Shown here: positions 16,487-24,920 of the stretch, piece by piece
Position numbering within the stretch: the first letter of the stretch is position 1
Layout of the letters: each line of letters opens with the position of its first letter
Origin: WTFY01 sp965205275
GTDB taxonomy: Bacteria; Pseudomonadota; Gammaproteobacteria; UBA4575
DNA length: 64,000 bases
NCBI GenBank assembly: GCA_965205275.1
Contig: OZ242168.1
Span: forward strand, 868,001-932,000
Reading direction: 5' to 3'
The notes under the pieces: generated by a model
The model's input: only the letters and a program-made list of their open reading frames with translations
Databases searched by the model: none
Told to the model about the DNA's origin: nothing
Made by a program: the position numbers and the translations under genes

Positions 16487-16676
16487 GATTCCTTCCACTT
16501 TGCTAGAGCGCTGATTCATCGCCACCAATGATTCAGTGATAAAGGCTTCATACAGGGAGGTTAACCGGTTGAAGGTGTTCCAGTACATTCCCTTGAGCTT
16601 CGAGCAGCGATTATTGATCCAAACGTGGTTGGGCAGTTGCTGGGGGATATTTATAATTCCCTTATAATTACCAAGG
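16487..16676 (-). pseudogene. Unidentified coding fragment between IS3 and integrase remnant
   Basis: An open minus-strand frame of about 63 codons reading GIINIPQQLPNHVWINNRC, then SKLKGMYWNTFNRLTSLYEAF. It looks protein-coding but has neither start nor stop of its own, being cut by IS3 copy B on one side and an integrase remnant on the other. I do not recognise the family. Confidence 0.35.
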
Positions 16677-16683
16677 CACTTTC

Positions 16684-17180
16684 GTGGTGCAGTCGGCTTT
16701 TAGGTTGTCACCGTTGCTATTTCAGAGACCGGGTGAAGTTCGGCAAATGCTGTGGGCCGGTGTTGATTTGAACACAAAGGAATGGCGACCATATGCTTCC
16801 GAGACTGATTTTCATCATATCGTGCCGTTATCGGTGCAAGCAGCGGTGATAATAGAAGCAATTAGACCGTTAATAGGCAGTGGGCAATACGTTTTTCCGT
16901 CAAGTCATGGGGACGGCGGCCAATGTCTGGTAACACCCTACGGACGGCACTGAAAACACTCGGTTATGACAGTGATGTAATGACGGCACATGGATTCCGA
17001 ACCATCGCATCTACGTTACTCAATGAACAAGGCTGGAACCCGGATGCGATTGAGCGCCAGTTGGCACACAAGGAGAGAAACAGTGTCCGGGCCGCATATA
17101 CCTACCATGCCCGTTATCTGGACGAAATGAGAGCATCAGGAAAGGTGATTCCGATATTCTCAAAAGCGGCCAACGATTAG
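16684..17180 (+). pseudogene. Phage-type integrase remnant, frameshifted
   Basis: Two overlapping frames make up the catalytic half of a tyrosine recombinase. The first contains RPGEVRQMLWAGVDLNTKEW (catalytic Arg context) and HHIVPLSVQA. After a one-base shift near 16920 the second continues MSGNTLRTALKTLGYDSDVM, then TAHGFRTIASTLLNEQGWNP (the H-x-x-R box), IERQLAHKERN and a Tyr near YTYHARYLDEM. The N-terminal domain is missing. It is a third integrase, distinct from those at 14143 and 24921. Confidence 0.82.
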
Positions 17181-17244
17181 ACTGAACCTACCAAATTCAG
17201 AAATACTGAGAACCCCTGGTTAGAAAAGGTAAGTCCTTCCTGCT

Positions 17245-17414
17245 TCACGCATGTTGTCTTGACTCGACCCACTGAATGATTGCGCTTTCATGCCAGCCGA
17301 CCGAGCGGACTCCGGTCAGCCTGATTTGTTTCGGGAAATTACCCTTGGCAATTTCCGCATAAATCGTCGAGCGCGACAGGCCTATCATACGCTGAACATC
17401 TTTTAATCTCAATG
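17245..17414 (-). pseudogene. AlpA-family regulator fragment
   Basis: The frame reads TLRLKDVQRMIGLSRSTIYA and continues EIAKGNFPKQIRLTGVRSVGWHESAIIQWVESRQHA to a TGA. This is the MerR-like winged helix of AlpA, the small activator that sits beside integrases in P4-like islands. The start codon side is cut off by the IS481 element at 17418, so it is probably not expressed. Confidence 0.8.
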
Positions 17415-17417
17415 TAT

Positions 17418-18598
17418 TGTATGGGTTCAGTACCTATGGCACTGTGGGATCAGGCGGCCTCCAGGGTGACAAGGTACTCGTTGGGCGTTTTCCAGTCGAG
17501 TGCTGCGTGGGGGCGTTCATAGTTGTAGAAGAACTCATAGCCGGCGAGGGCGGCCTGCACCGGGTCGATGCTCAGGGGGCCATCGTAGCGTCCCCAGAAC
17601 TCGATGCGGGCAGCGCGGTTGGCGCGTTCCACACAGCCGTTGTACTGGGGATGCTTGGGCGGCAACACATGCAGCGGGATGTGCAGCGCTTCACAGGACG
17701 CCTCGAAGCCGGCCATGAACTCGCTGCCGCCGTCGACCTGGATGGAGACGAGCGGGAACGGCAGGGCCGCCAGCAGTTCGTGCAGGAAGCGCCGGGCGTG
17801 CCCGGCAGTGGCCCGTGAGCAGGCGCGCGTGACCATGAACTTCGACACCGGGCACACGGCGCGGAACTCCTTGACGGTGTCGCCGTCTCGCACATAGGTC
17901 ATGTGGTCGATCTGCATCAGCTCGCCCGGGGTACGCGCCTTCGCGCCGTACTTCCAGCGCCGTGCCCAGCGGGCGAAGCGGCGCTGGCGCTTCGGCGCAT
18001 GCCTGCCTTCGCAGAACGCGGCGGGCCGGATCACACCGCGGGCCAGCGCCCGGCTGAGGATGCGCCCGACGCTCGACACACTCAGTGCCACGCCCTCGCG
18101 CCCCAGCAGGACCTGCAGGCGCGCCTTGCCCATAAACGGGTACTTGCGGCGCAGGGCCAGCACCGCCCTCACGTCCTGCGGCGTATAGGCCGGACACCGG
18201 TGCCGCCGCGGGCGGCTCGAATGCGGCGCCAGGGCGTGCACACCGCCTGCGGCCAGGACGGCCTTCCAGCGGTACAGGGTGCGCCGGCTGATCTCCAGCT
18301 GCTCCAGGGCGCCGGCCTCGCTGCAGCCCGCCGCACGCAAGCGCTGGTACGCCTGCAACCTGCGGTAGCGCTCACCCGCCGCCTCGGGTACGTGTTCGTC
18401 GACCCTGAAGCTCTTGTATGATCGAATACGAAGGGATTTAATGTCCATGCTCGGGTCTCCTGTTCCAGTGGCTGTGGTTGGTTCACTGGAGGATACCCGA
18501 TCCGGTGCAGAGAGAGGCCACGCCTCCCTCTGCACCCCCTCATTCAGATCCCTTGCTCACGATCACTGAAAAGTGCCATAGGTATCTGAACCTTTACA
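17418..18598 (-). mobile_element. IS481-family element, copy 1 of 3
   Basis: 1181 bp. One end is TGTATGGGTTCAGTACCT, the inverted other end TGTAAAGGTTCAGATACC; the termini are related and shared with the copies at 40420 and 49063. No clear target duplication is seen here. It interrupts the alpA fragment. Confidence 0.92.
17450..18448 (-). CDS. IS481-family transposase, copy 1
   Basis: A 332-residue DDE transposase starting at MDIKSLRIRSYKSF behind an AGGAG ribosome site; an upstream in-frame start is possible but lies in the IS terminus. The N-terminal helix-turn-helix is RLRAAGCSEAGALEQLEISR followed by RTLYRW. The integrase core has MQIDHMTYV (Asp), SIQVDGGSEFMAGF (Asp) and YNGCVERANRAARIEFW (Glu). 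It differs from copies 2 and 3 at one visible residue (KRQRR against KRPRR). Confidence 0.93.
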   Translation of the reverse strand: MDIKSLRIRSYKSFRVDEHVPEAAGERYRRLQAYQRLRAAGCSEAGALEQLEISRRTLYRWKAVLAAGGVHALAPHSSRPRRHRCPAYTPQDVRAVLALRRKYPFMGKARLQVLLGREGVALSVSSVGRILSRALARGVIRPAAFCEGRHAPKRQRRFARWARRWKYGAKARTPGELMQIDHMTYVRDGDTVKEFRAVCPVSKFMVTRACSRATAGHARRFLHELLAALPFPLVSIQVDGGSEFMAGFEASCEALHIPLHVLPPKHPQYNGCVERANRAARIEFWGRYDGPLSIDPVQAALAGYEFFYNYERPHAALDWKTPNEYLVTLEAA

Positions 18599-18779
18599 CT
18601 CAAAACTCTAAAACTCATTGTTTTCTCTTTTTTCTGTAGGGCATCTCTATGCTATGCAGAAAAAAAGGAAAAACAATAGAAAACCGATACAACACATTGT
18701 CACGGTTTTTTGGCTATTTTCGATCATTTAGCCCTTGAAAAGCACTGGCTACGTTAGTGCCGTGCAGAAAATCGTTAGA

Positions 18780-18804
18780 AACCGAAACAATTCCTGTTTC
18801 GGTT
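18780..18804 (+). terminator. Stem-loop, possible terminator
   Basis: AACCGAAACA and TGTTTCGGTT form a perfect 10-bp stem with a 5-base loop, followed by TTCTATATAT. It could be a rho-independent terminator. It is also the first of a run of stem-loops reaching to 19079. Confidence 0.55.
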
Positions 18805-18883
18805 TTCTATATATCTTCAACATTGACTGTGCTGTAGTAGTTTCAATGATCTGTGGCGACTGCATGACCTAGTCGCAACAAGC

Positions 18884-19079
18884 CCTTTACCGGTGTTCCG
18901 GTGAAGGCGCACAGGTTCCGATGGAACCGGTGCCAAGCGGTGTTTTCAGGATTATTTCTAATCCTGGAACCACCATCCCATCAACGTTTAGCTGTAACCA
19001 GAAGGAGGTGTGCCAAACGTGAAAGCAAACGACGAGCCGAACGCAACCCGTCTCTGTGAAATCCTTACACAGAGACGGG
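18884..19079 (+). repeat. Chain of four further stem-loops
   Basis: Four inverted repeats: 18884-18907 (CCTTTACCGG/CCGGTGAAGG, loop TGTT, one G-T pair), 18914-18928 (GGTTCC/GGAACC), 18947-18966 (CAGGATTA/TAATCCTG, loop TTTC) and 19047-19079 (12-bp perfect stem CCCGTCTCTGTG with a 9-base loop). They lie between the IS481 end and an integrase-like gene. Function unknown. Confidence 0.7.
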
Positions 19080-19330
19080 TACGCAGTAGCCGCTGCAACT
19101 GCTCGTCAAATCAAGGTATTGGCAACATGACCGCTGATACAAAAGCCAACCAACGCACCGATGCGGCCCTTCATCCGAAAGGCATTGAAGGGTACAGCAC
19201 GCAACCCGCAAGCATTTGCTTGTTCAGGCGTGCCGGACATCAGGGGCTTGTTTTTGTCCATACTGTCTCCAACGGACAGTCGCAGGCTGGGCGAACCAGC
19301 CAGGCGCGACCGGCGCTCAATCCGGTTTAA
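19019..19330 (+). CDS. Possible small leader ORF before the integrase-like gene
   Basis: A GTG at 19019 sits 10 bases after a strong GAAGGAGG (19001-19008), and the frame is open for 103 codons (VKANDEPNATRLCEIL). The 12-bp hairpin at 19047-19079 lies inside its first codons. The composition, rich in Arg, Ser and Gln without clear secondary structure, is not convincing as a folded protein. It may be a regulatory upstream ORF for the next gene, or the SD may serve a shorter peptide. No homologue recognised. Confidence 0.3.
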   Translation: MKANDEPNATRLCEILTQRRVRSSRCNCSSNQGIGNMTADTKANQRTDAALHPKGIEGYSTQPASICLFRRAGHQGLVFVHTVSNGQSQAGRTSQARPALNPV

Positions 19331-19352
19331 CACTTACCAGAATCAGGGTTTG

Positions 19353-20306
19353 ATGGGCAAGGTTGGCGGCAACCGGAATTACGGCTACGGCAAGAAGCTG
19401 GCCTGGGCAGGCAAGAATGCCCTGGCGGACCGGTATGGCGAGGGTCATTTCAGTACCCGAGCCACGCACGAGGAACGCTGGAGCCAGTTTGCCGGCTTCC
19501 TGAAACAGGAAGGCATCAACGACGCACGAAAGATTGACTGGAGCGTTATCGAGCGCTACGTAGAGTATCTTCGCACACTAGTACACAGTGAGGACATGAA
19601 GGTCGCCTACGCACAGAACCTGCTCTCCACGGTGAACGTCGTACTGGAAACGATGCGCAAGGACAAGGTCCTGATGATCAGGCCTGCACAGCAGGTAGGA
19701 CACCGTTCCAATGTCCGCATTACTGGACCTGCAACGTTCGAAAAAGCAAAGCTGGTCAATCCAATCAACCAGTTACATCGGAGTGGGCAGGCACGGGTGG
19801 CGCTGGTTGCTGAATTGGCCCGGGCGTTTGGCCTGCGTTTCAGGGAAGCTTCCTTGCTCAATGCAAGACAGGCTATGAAAGAGGCAGAACGGTCTGGCCG
19901 TATCAATATCACCCAGGGCACCAAGGGGGGCCGGGGCAAAGGCACGGACCGCTGGGTACCGGTCCATGACAACCACCAAATTAGCCTTTTGAAGCAGGTT
20001 GCAGAAGTACAAGGTAAAGCAAAAAGTCTGATCCCGGAAAAACAATCCTATAGTCAATGGCGGGATCATGTCTATTACCACTGGCGGACTATTACCCGAG
20101 GCACCGGCATAAAAGGCTTCTATGACATGCGGGCGGCTTATGCCTGTGAGCGCTATCAGGCCATTACCGGATCTCCTGCGCCAGCCATTGCAGGCAAACG
20201 CCAGGCCGATAAAACCCTGGATACCCAGGCACGGGTCATTCTCTCACAGGAACTCGGACATAACCGGCTGGATGTCATTGTTGCCTATATCGGCAGCAGC
20301 AAATAG
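19353..20306 (+). CDS. Integrase-domain protein (atypical tyrosine recombinase)
   Basis: A 317-residue protein starting MGKVGGNRNYGYGKKLAWAG. The N-terminal SAM-like half has STRATHEERWSQFAGFLKQE and YAQNLLSTVNVVLETMRKD. The catalytic half has AFGLRFREASLLNARQA (Arg context), GGRGKGTDRWVPV, FYDMRAAYACERYQAITGS (in place of the usual H-x-x-R) and a C-terminal ILSQELGHNRLDVIVAYIGSS with LGHxR and Tyr. This matches the 'integrase_1' group of site-specific recombinases. I chose the ATG at 19353 because conservation begins there; an upstream in-frame extension exists. It may be the recombinase of a unit within the island rather than of the whole island. Confidence 0.75.
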   Translation: MGKVGGNRNYGYGKKLAWAGKNALADRYGEGHFSTRATHEERWSQFAGFLKQEGINDARKIDWSVIERYVEYLRTLVHSEDMKVAYAQNLLSTVNVVLETMRKDKVLMIRPAQQVGHRSNVRITGPATFEKAKLVNPINQLHRSGQARVALVAELARAFGLRFREASLLNARQAMKEAERSGRINITQGTKGGRGKGTDRWVPVHDNHQISLLKQVAEVQGKAKSLIPEKQSYSQWRDHVYYHWRTITRGTGIKGFYDMRAAYACERYQAITGSPAPAIAGKRQADKTLDTQARVILSQELGHNRLDVIVAYIGSSK

Positions 20307-20324
20307 GTCATTACCAAACTGATC

Positions 20325-20678
20325 ATGCGTCCAGCCAGTCAAGATCAGGCAGCAAAGCACATGGAGCACCTGCTAAGTCATAGACTGAAAGGCAATCGGC
20401 ATACTAAAGTCAACGAGCACACCAGACGTGCCAAGCACATAGCTGCTGTCATATGGCTGCGGTTTCAGGTAGGCCCGTATCAGTATAGACTTAAACACCT
20501 GAAATGGTACCTCAGTACACAAACCCGACATCTCATGCCCAGCACCCGCTACCGCCATTGGCTGACCACGAAAAATATACTGAAAGCCCTGAACAAGGAG
20601 ACTGGCTGGACAGGACAACTGCAGGGACCATGGATAAGCCCTGCAAAAGCTGGAAGGCAGGGCAACGACCAACGGTGA
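20325..20678 (+). CDS. Small basic protein following the integrase-like gene
   Basis: A 117-residue, strongly basic protein, 18 bp after the integrase-like gene and on the same strand. The visible core is HTRRAKHIAAVIWLRFQVGP, YQYRLKHLKWYLSTQTRHLM and STRYRHWLTTKNILKALNK. It is rich in Lys, Arg, His and aromatic residues, which suggests nucleic acid contact. No transmembrane segment or known motif is visible. The coupling suggests a partner or accessory factor of the recombinase (inference). Confidence 0.5.
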   Translation: MRPASQDQAAKHMEHLLSHRLKGNRHTKVNEHTRRAKHIAAVIWLRFQVGPYQYRLKHLKWYLSTQTRHLMPSTRYRHWLTTKNILKALNKETGWTGQLQGPWISPAKAGRQGNDQR

Positions 20679-20782
20679 ATAAAAAAAACAAAAAAGCAGA
20701 TAAACTTTTTTAAAACGATACAAGAATGAACGTAACTTACCAACTAGACGACAGAGTCTTTCATACAACGGTCTATCGACAG

Positions 20783-21118
20783 CGGGTTAAGGCCAGTGCA
20801 AGCCTATTTCGCTGAAGCATCGTTACCGGGTGCATCAGGAGCGGCCACGGCGGCATGTAACGACTTTTCGCAGACAGGCCATCGAGCATTTAAAATGGAG
20901 TTTTGAATATGCATACCCAACCATTCAAAGAATTCAACGTGATAATCCAACTACCTTTGGCGGGTTAAAGTGCAAGCCTATTTCGCTGAAGCGTTACCGG
21001 GTGCATCAGGACACGGGGCAGTAACGACTTTTCCAGACAGGCCATATTTAAAATGGAGTTTTGAATATGCATACCCAACCATTCAAAGAATTCAACGTGA
21101 TAATCCAACTACCTTTGG
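20783..21118 (+). repeat. Two tandem repeat units carrying identical mini-ORF starts
   Basis: Unit 1 is 20783-20960 and unit 2 is 20961-21118. Both begin CGGGTTAA, contain a GCAAGCCTATTTCGCTGAAG block, a GTTACCGGGTGCATCAGG ... GTAACGACTTTT imperfect palindrome, and end with 68 identical bases (20893-20960 and 21051-21118). Unit 1 has about 20 extra bases, spread over several short insertions. Each 68-base block carries a TGGAG ribosome-like site and an ATG. Confidence 0.85.
20909..20968 (+). CDS. Mini-ORF in repeat unit 1
   Basis: Nineteen codons, MHTQPFKEFNVIIQLPLAG, preceded by TGGAG 8-9 bases upstream. The same first 17 residues recur in unit 2. Either a duplicated regulatory peptide or the duplicated 5' end of a lost gene. 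Not recognised. Confidence 0.3.
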   Translation: MHTQPFKEFNVIIQLPLAG

Positions 21119-21138
21119 GGAAGGTACTGACAAGTTAA
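21067..21138 (+). CDS. Mini-ORF in repeat unit 2
   Basis: Twenty-three codons, starting MHTQPFKEFNVIIQLPLG and ending KVLTS, with the same upstream TGGAG. It ends within the left arm of the 18-bp inverted repeat at 21123-21252. The changed C-terminus relative to unit 1 suggests that the true gene continued differently and was cut here. Confidence 0.3.
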   Translation: MHTQPFKEFNVIIQLPLGKVLTS

Positions 21139-21252
21139 CCGGTTTAAGAACGTAATCAGATCAGGTAGAATGTTCCAGGTCATTGACTATTCGTTACGGG
21201 GCAGACTCATTTGCCTCAAACCGGGCAAGATTCAGGTTAACTTGTCAGTACC
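21123..21252. repeat. Perfect 18-bp inverted repeat enclosing 94 bp
   Basis: GGTACTGACAAGTTAACC at 21123-21140 is exactly inverted at 21235-21252. The arms are too far apart for a simple hairpin. Similarity stops abruptly at both edges. It could bound a small invertible segment, a deleted mobile unit, or a pair of recombination sites. Confidence 0.75.
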
Positions 21253-21440
21253 CAGATTACTGCCATCATCAACAGCACACCACCCAGAACCCGGGACCGG
21301 CATGCAAAATCACTGTTGTAGAGGCAAATTCTCAGGTGAATCCGCAAACTGTAGTAGGATCACTCATAATTAGCACATTCTGAACAGCGACCAAGGGGAT
21401 TGAATTTCCTATCCCTTTCATAATAGCAGGATATAGGCCG

Positions 21441-22565
21441 CTAGAACGAGACCTCTGCCAGGAAGCTTTTTGCTGGTTCGATGCGTTCACCGCCGGGGAA
21501 GGATTTGCTCTGTGTGAGTTCACCGACAACTTGTATCCGTGAGAGGGGTTCAGTTGCCAGGAATTTTTTGAAGTTAGGACTCAGTCTGTCGTCTTTCCAT
21601 TTGACTTCAATGAGTTGATGAGGCTGTTTTTCCCGAGTGACGAGAAAATCGATTTCGTGGCCGTCCTTGTTTCTGATGAACAGTAAATCAACGTCTTCGC
21701 CGTCCACGTCCTGTGCCCGTTGTATTTCTTTCAGCAAGGTGCACGCAACCAGGTTCTCCAGCTTGACTCCCTCGTCGCCTTGTACCATGCCGTTGTCATA
21801 AAAATAGTATTTGGGTTCCTTCAGGAGCGCGCGGGCGATGTTTTTGTGGTAAGGGATCAACTTGAAGATCACGTACAGGTCTTCAAGCAGCTGCAACCAA
21901 TGGCGGATTGTATTCGGACTTTTCTGCAGGTCACGAGCAAGTGAATTGGCGGAAACAGGACTGCCCACCCTGGTACGCAGTAATTCAATCAGGGTCGCTA
22001 TGGATTGAATATCCCTGACTGCCGTCAGTGTCAGGAGTTCTTCTTTCAGGATGAGATCGACGTGCGAACGTTTCCAGCGATTATAGTAACTTTGGGTGCC
22101 CTTCAGAAAAGGCTCTGGAAATCCGCCCACCGTCATCAGGCGTGCAAAAATCTCATCTTTGCCTAAACCGGAAACCGCCAGTGCTTCCTTGAAGTCCACC
22201 GGGTGCAGCCGGAACTGAAAATGTCTGCCGGCCAGCGAGTCGCCCGTCTTGCGGAAGGCCTCAAGTCTGGCGCTGCCGGTGACCAGCAGGGCCGGGGGCA
22301 TTCCTTCAACGTCATAGATGCCCTTCAGCCAAGCCTTCCATTTATCCATTTTGTGCAGTTCATCGAAAATCACCAGTTTCTTTTGCCGGTCCCAGCTCTT
22401 TTCCATGAGTAATAAACGGTGTTCAGCCAGGTCATGATTGATGTACTGGTAGTCCGGATGTAACATCTTGGACAAGGTGGTTTTCCCGCACTGGCGCGGA
22501 CCGGTTAGTAACAGGATTTTCCTGCCCAATTCTTCTGAAAGCGTGGTAATCAGGTATCTTTCCAT
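21441..22565 (-). CDS. AAA ATPase with DUF4143 domain
   Basis: A 374-residue protein of the AAA_14/DUF4143 family, common in bacteria and of unclear function. Walker A is LLTGPRQCGKTTLSK near residue 20 and Walker B is KLVIFDELHKMDKW near residue 64. Sensor-type LLVTGSARLEAFRKTGDSLAGRHF is followed by the winged-helix region VSANSLARDLQKSPNTIRHW. The C-terminal DUF4143 part has a PD-(D/E)xK-like pattern, GHEIDFLVTREKQPHQLIEVKW. That nuclease-like fold is suggested by pattern only. Monocistronic. Complete and full-length. Confidence 0.9.
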   Translation of the reverse strand: MERYLITTLSEELGRKILLLTGPRQCGKTTLSKMLHPDYQYINHDLAEHRLLLMEKSWDRQKKLVIFDELHKMDKWKAWLKGIYDVEGMPPALLVTGSARLEAFRKTGDSLAGRHFQFRLHPVDFKEALAVSGLGKDEIFARLMTVGGFPEPFLKGTQSYYNRWKRSHVDLILKEELLTLTAVRDIQSIATLIELLRTRVGSPVSANSLARDLQKSPNTIRHWLQLLEDLYVIFKLIPYHKNIARALLKEPKYYFYDNGMVQGDEGVKLENLVACTLLKEIQRAQDVDGEDVDLLFIRNKDGHEIDFLVTREKQPHQLIEVKWKDDRLSPNFKKFLATEPLSRIQVVGELTQSKSFPGGERIEPAKSFLAEVSF

Positions 22566-22609
22566 TGTGGATAGCGCGGTTGGAATTCATTGGCATTTTT
22601 TCATATAAC

Positions 22610-22654
22610 TGACAAAAAGTCAAGACTTATTGAAAGTTGTGTGACAAATAGTCA
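22610..22654 (-). promoter_or_regulatory. Paired palindromes upstream of the AAA ATPase gene
   Basis: TGACAAAAAGTCA (22610-22622) and TGACAAATAGTCA (22642-22654) are near-perfect palindromes spaced 32 bp, about three helical turns, and lie 45-90 bp upstream of the start. On the minus strand the first one contains TTGACT. They look like operator sites over a promoter. The rest of 22655-22950 holds nothing I can identify. Confidence 0.5.
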
Positions 22655-22950
22655 GGCTTGGCGGTAAGGCGCTTTGGCGGGATGCAGACGCCTGCAGGTT
22701 ACCGTTAAATTAACAGAAGTCTCTCTTGCTATTTAGCTTAGTTTGGTTTCATGTCCTTTGACGAGCATACACCATCACCGTTCCCACCACGACGGATAGG
22801 CGCAACACGGCTAAGGAACGGTAGGGTTCCTGGCAAAAGACTGAGGATAAAAATGCCTTCAGGCTCGCCATCATTGTTCGATTCAACCTAGCTAGCTGAA
22901 TTATATTGAAAAATTAGGGATTTGCCCTCTCTATTGGCGAAATATCCGGG

Positions 22951-23771
22951 CTAGGGCGTGTTAACACTAACGTAACGCATCGACGATGAGCGCGAAGACA
23001 ATGAATCCGAGGAATACCACGTCGAGTTTCTCGAATCGCGAGAAGACACGACGGAACCCCTTCAATCGACGGAATAACCGCTCGATTTCATTGCGCCGCT
23101 TGTACATCTCACGGTCGTATTCCCAAGGCTCGACCCGCGTTCGCAATGGCGGTACCACTGGCTCATACCCCAGCGCCAAGGCCAGTTGTCGAGTCTCGTT
23201 GCCTTCGTACGCGCGGTCCATGATCAGTGAGGGAGTATCGTGCTGCTGACCAAGGCGATTCAGCAACTTACGCCCTTCCGGGGCATCGTGGGCTTGTCCC
23301 GGCGAGAGCGAGAACGTGATGGCGGTTCGAGCATCTGCGGCAACCATATGAATCTTGGTGGTCCAGCCGCCGCGAGAGCGGCCGATGGATTGGGGGCCGT
23401 TTTTTTTAGCGCCCCCGTCCCATCGGGATGCACCTTCACAATAGTGCTGTCCATCGACATCGCCTCGAGTTTGATGCGCACGATCTGTTCTCGCTGCAGA
23501 TGCTCGAATACTCGGTCGAGCACTCCGTTCTTCGACCAACGGTTCATTCGGGTATAGATGGTGTGCCAGTTGCCAAACCGTGTAGGTAACCCTCGCCATT
23601 TGCAGCCCTGTTCGGCGACATACAGTATGGCGTTGAGTACTTGGCGGTTCGAAAGGCTGACGTTGCCGCGCTGCACCGGGAGATGTAGCGCGATGCGTTC
23701 GTATTGGGCTTGGGTCAGTTCCATCCTTGGAGGATACCATAACTGTGCCCATTAGTGTTAACACGCCCTAG
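22951..23771 (-). mobile_element. IS5-family element, copy 2 of 3
   Basis: Same 821-bp element as at 2545, in inverted orientation, again with CTAG on both sides. The translated frames are identical to the other copies. Confidence 0.93.
22967..23724 (-). CDS. IS5-family transposase by frameshift, copy 2
   Basis: Two frames joined at the T8 run (A8 on the coding strand) at 23400-23407. DDE motifs MSMDSTIVKVH, LIMDRAYEGNETR and NEIERLFRRLKG are all present. Identical in translation to copies 1 and 3. Confidence 0.9.
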
Positions 23772-23810
23772 TCGACCGCCGAAGCAAAAAGCAAGATACG
23801 GAGAAGATGC

Positions 23811-24688
23811 ATGAACCGCTATGAATTCGAGACGAAGGTGAAAGAACTCAGATCAATACAGAAGATGGACGTAAGGAGATTGCCTAATTGGGTTGAGGGA
23901 AATCTTAAAGCGCTGGATGCGCTAGGCGAGCAGAAAGCCAGCGTGCATCATCCTGGTCACCGAGGTTCATCAAGAGAAGATATATTGAAGAAGATATTGG
24001 ATGACATGCTGCCCCGACCAATGAAGGTAATCAAAGGATTTGCGATGAATCAGCACAGGTCGTGAGCCAGGAACAGGATCTCATGGTCGTTGACAGGAGC
24101 ATTGCGAGTCCAATCCTGCTTGGCGATGAAATGCACTATCCGGTCGAGTCATGTCTTGCTTCGGTGCAGGTGAAGTCAAACCTTGACCGCGAAACAATCA
24201 GGGACGCTGCCCTGAACTGCATCAGTATCAAACAGACTTTTAGCATGTCTCAAGATGAGGCTGAAAGGAAATCTAGCTGCAACAAGCTGTGCTACGCAGT
24301 GTTTTCGTATCGCAGCGAATATGAACTGGAGAGAATGGCGGAAGTGGTTAACCAAGAGTTGGAGTCGGTTGAGCGTCACTTCTGGCCAAATCTGTTCTTT
24401 CTGCTGGGGAAAGGAATGCTAATTCCTGCTGATGATCGGGGGGTTCCACTTGAGAACGAGACAATGTTCACCGGGTCGCAATTTCAAACGGTAGGTAACA
24501 TGGGAGTTGAGCCGGCGTTGAAGGAATCGCAGGCGTACCCGTTTCTTTGGTTCCTGACAAATATCGTTGATCATTGCATCCAACAGCGGTCAGAGAGACA
24601 GAGCCCAAGCTACAAGGGATATTGGCTCACAGCCTTTAGCTTGCAATCCGCAGTGCAGAGACTTAAGGACACGGGCTCGCCGTCTTGA
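23811..24688 (+). pseudogene. DUF6602-like protein split by a frameshift
   Basis: The first frame (23811-24065) reads NRYEFETKVKELRSIQ and HHPGHRGSSREDILKKILDD, then LPRPMKVIKGFAMNQHRS. The second frame (from GTG 24062) reads SQEQDLMVVDRSIASPILL, then DEMHYPVESCLASVQVKSNL. Together they give the DUF6602 pattern: GxxGxxRExxLxxFL, an acidic QQD-like strand and a VIEVKS-like PD-(D/E)xK core. In the family these are one polypeptide. A one-base loss near 24055 is the likely cause. The 4-base GTGA overlap could also permit coupled translation of two chains, so this is not certain. Function of the family is unknown to me; the fold suggests a nuclease. Confidence 0.6.
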
Positions 24689-24773
24689 ACAAGGGGAATA
24701 AGTCGCATTCCTCGATTTTCTCAGGTTTAACAACTTGAGAATTCTGTAATCTCACGGGACAATCATTCTGACA

Positions 24774-24890
24774 ATGGCAGATACGCGAATTCAACTAGAA
24801 GTCGAAGACTGGGTAAGGCGAGAATGGATGCTGTAGAAATACGGGCAGAAGTTCTTTCGGGAGCGGGTCAATCGGCATCACTGCTGAATC
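24774..24890 (+). pseudogene. Short conserved-protein fragment with stops
   Basis: The frame reads MADTRIQLEVEDWVRREWML, stop, then KYGQKFFRERVNR before a second stop. It resembles the start of an uncharacterised island protein in which the sequence runs on without interruption. A remnant in the gap between the DUF6602-like gene and the integrase. Confidence 0.4.
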
Positions 24891-24920
24891 TGGGCTGAAG
24901 CGAGAGCGGATGCCTATGAA

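Noticed and set aside
20783..21118. Integron attC sites
   Set aside because: GTTAA-like boxes occur at the unit starts, but no R''/R' pair with the GTTRRRY and RYYYAAC consensus and spacing is present.
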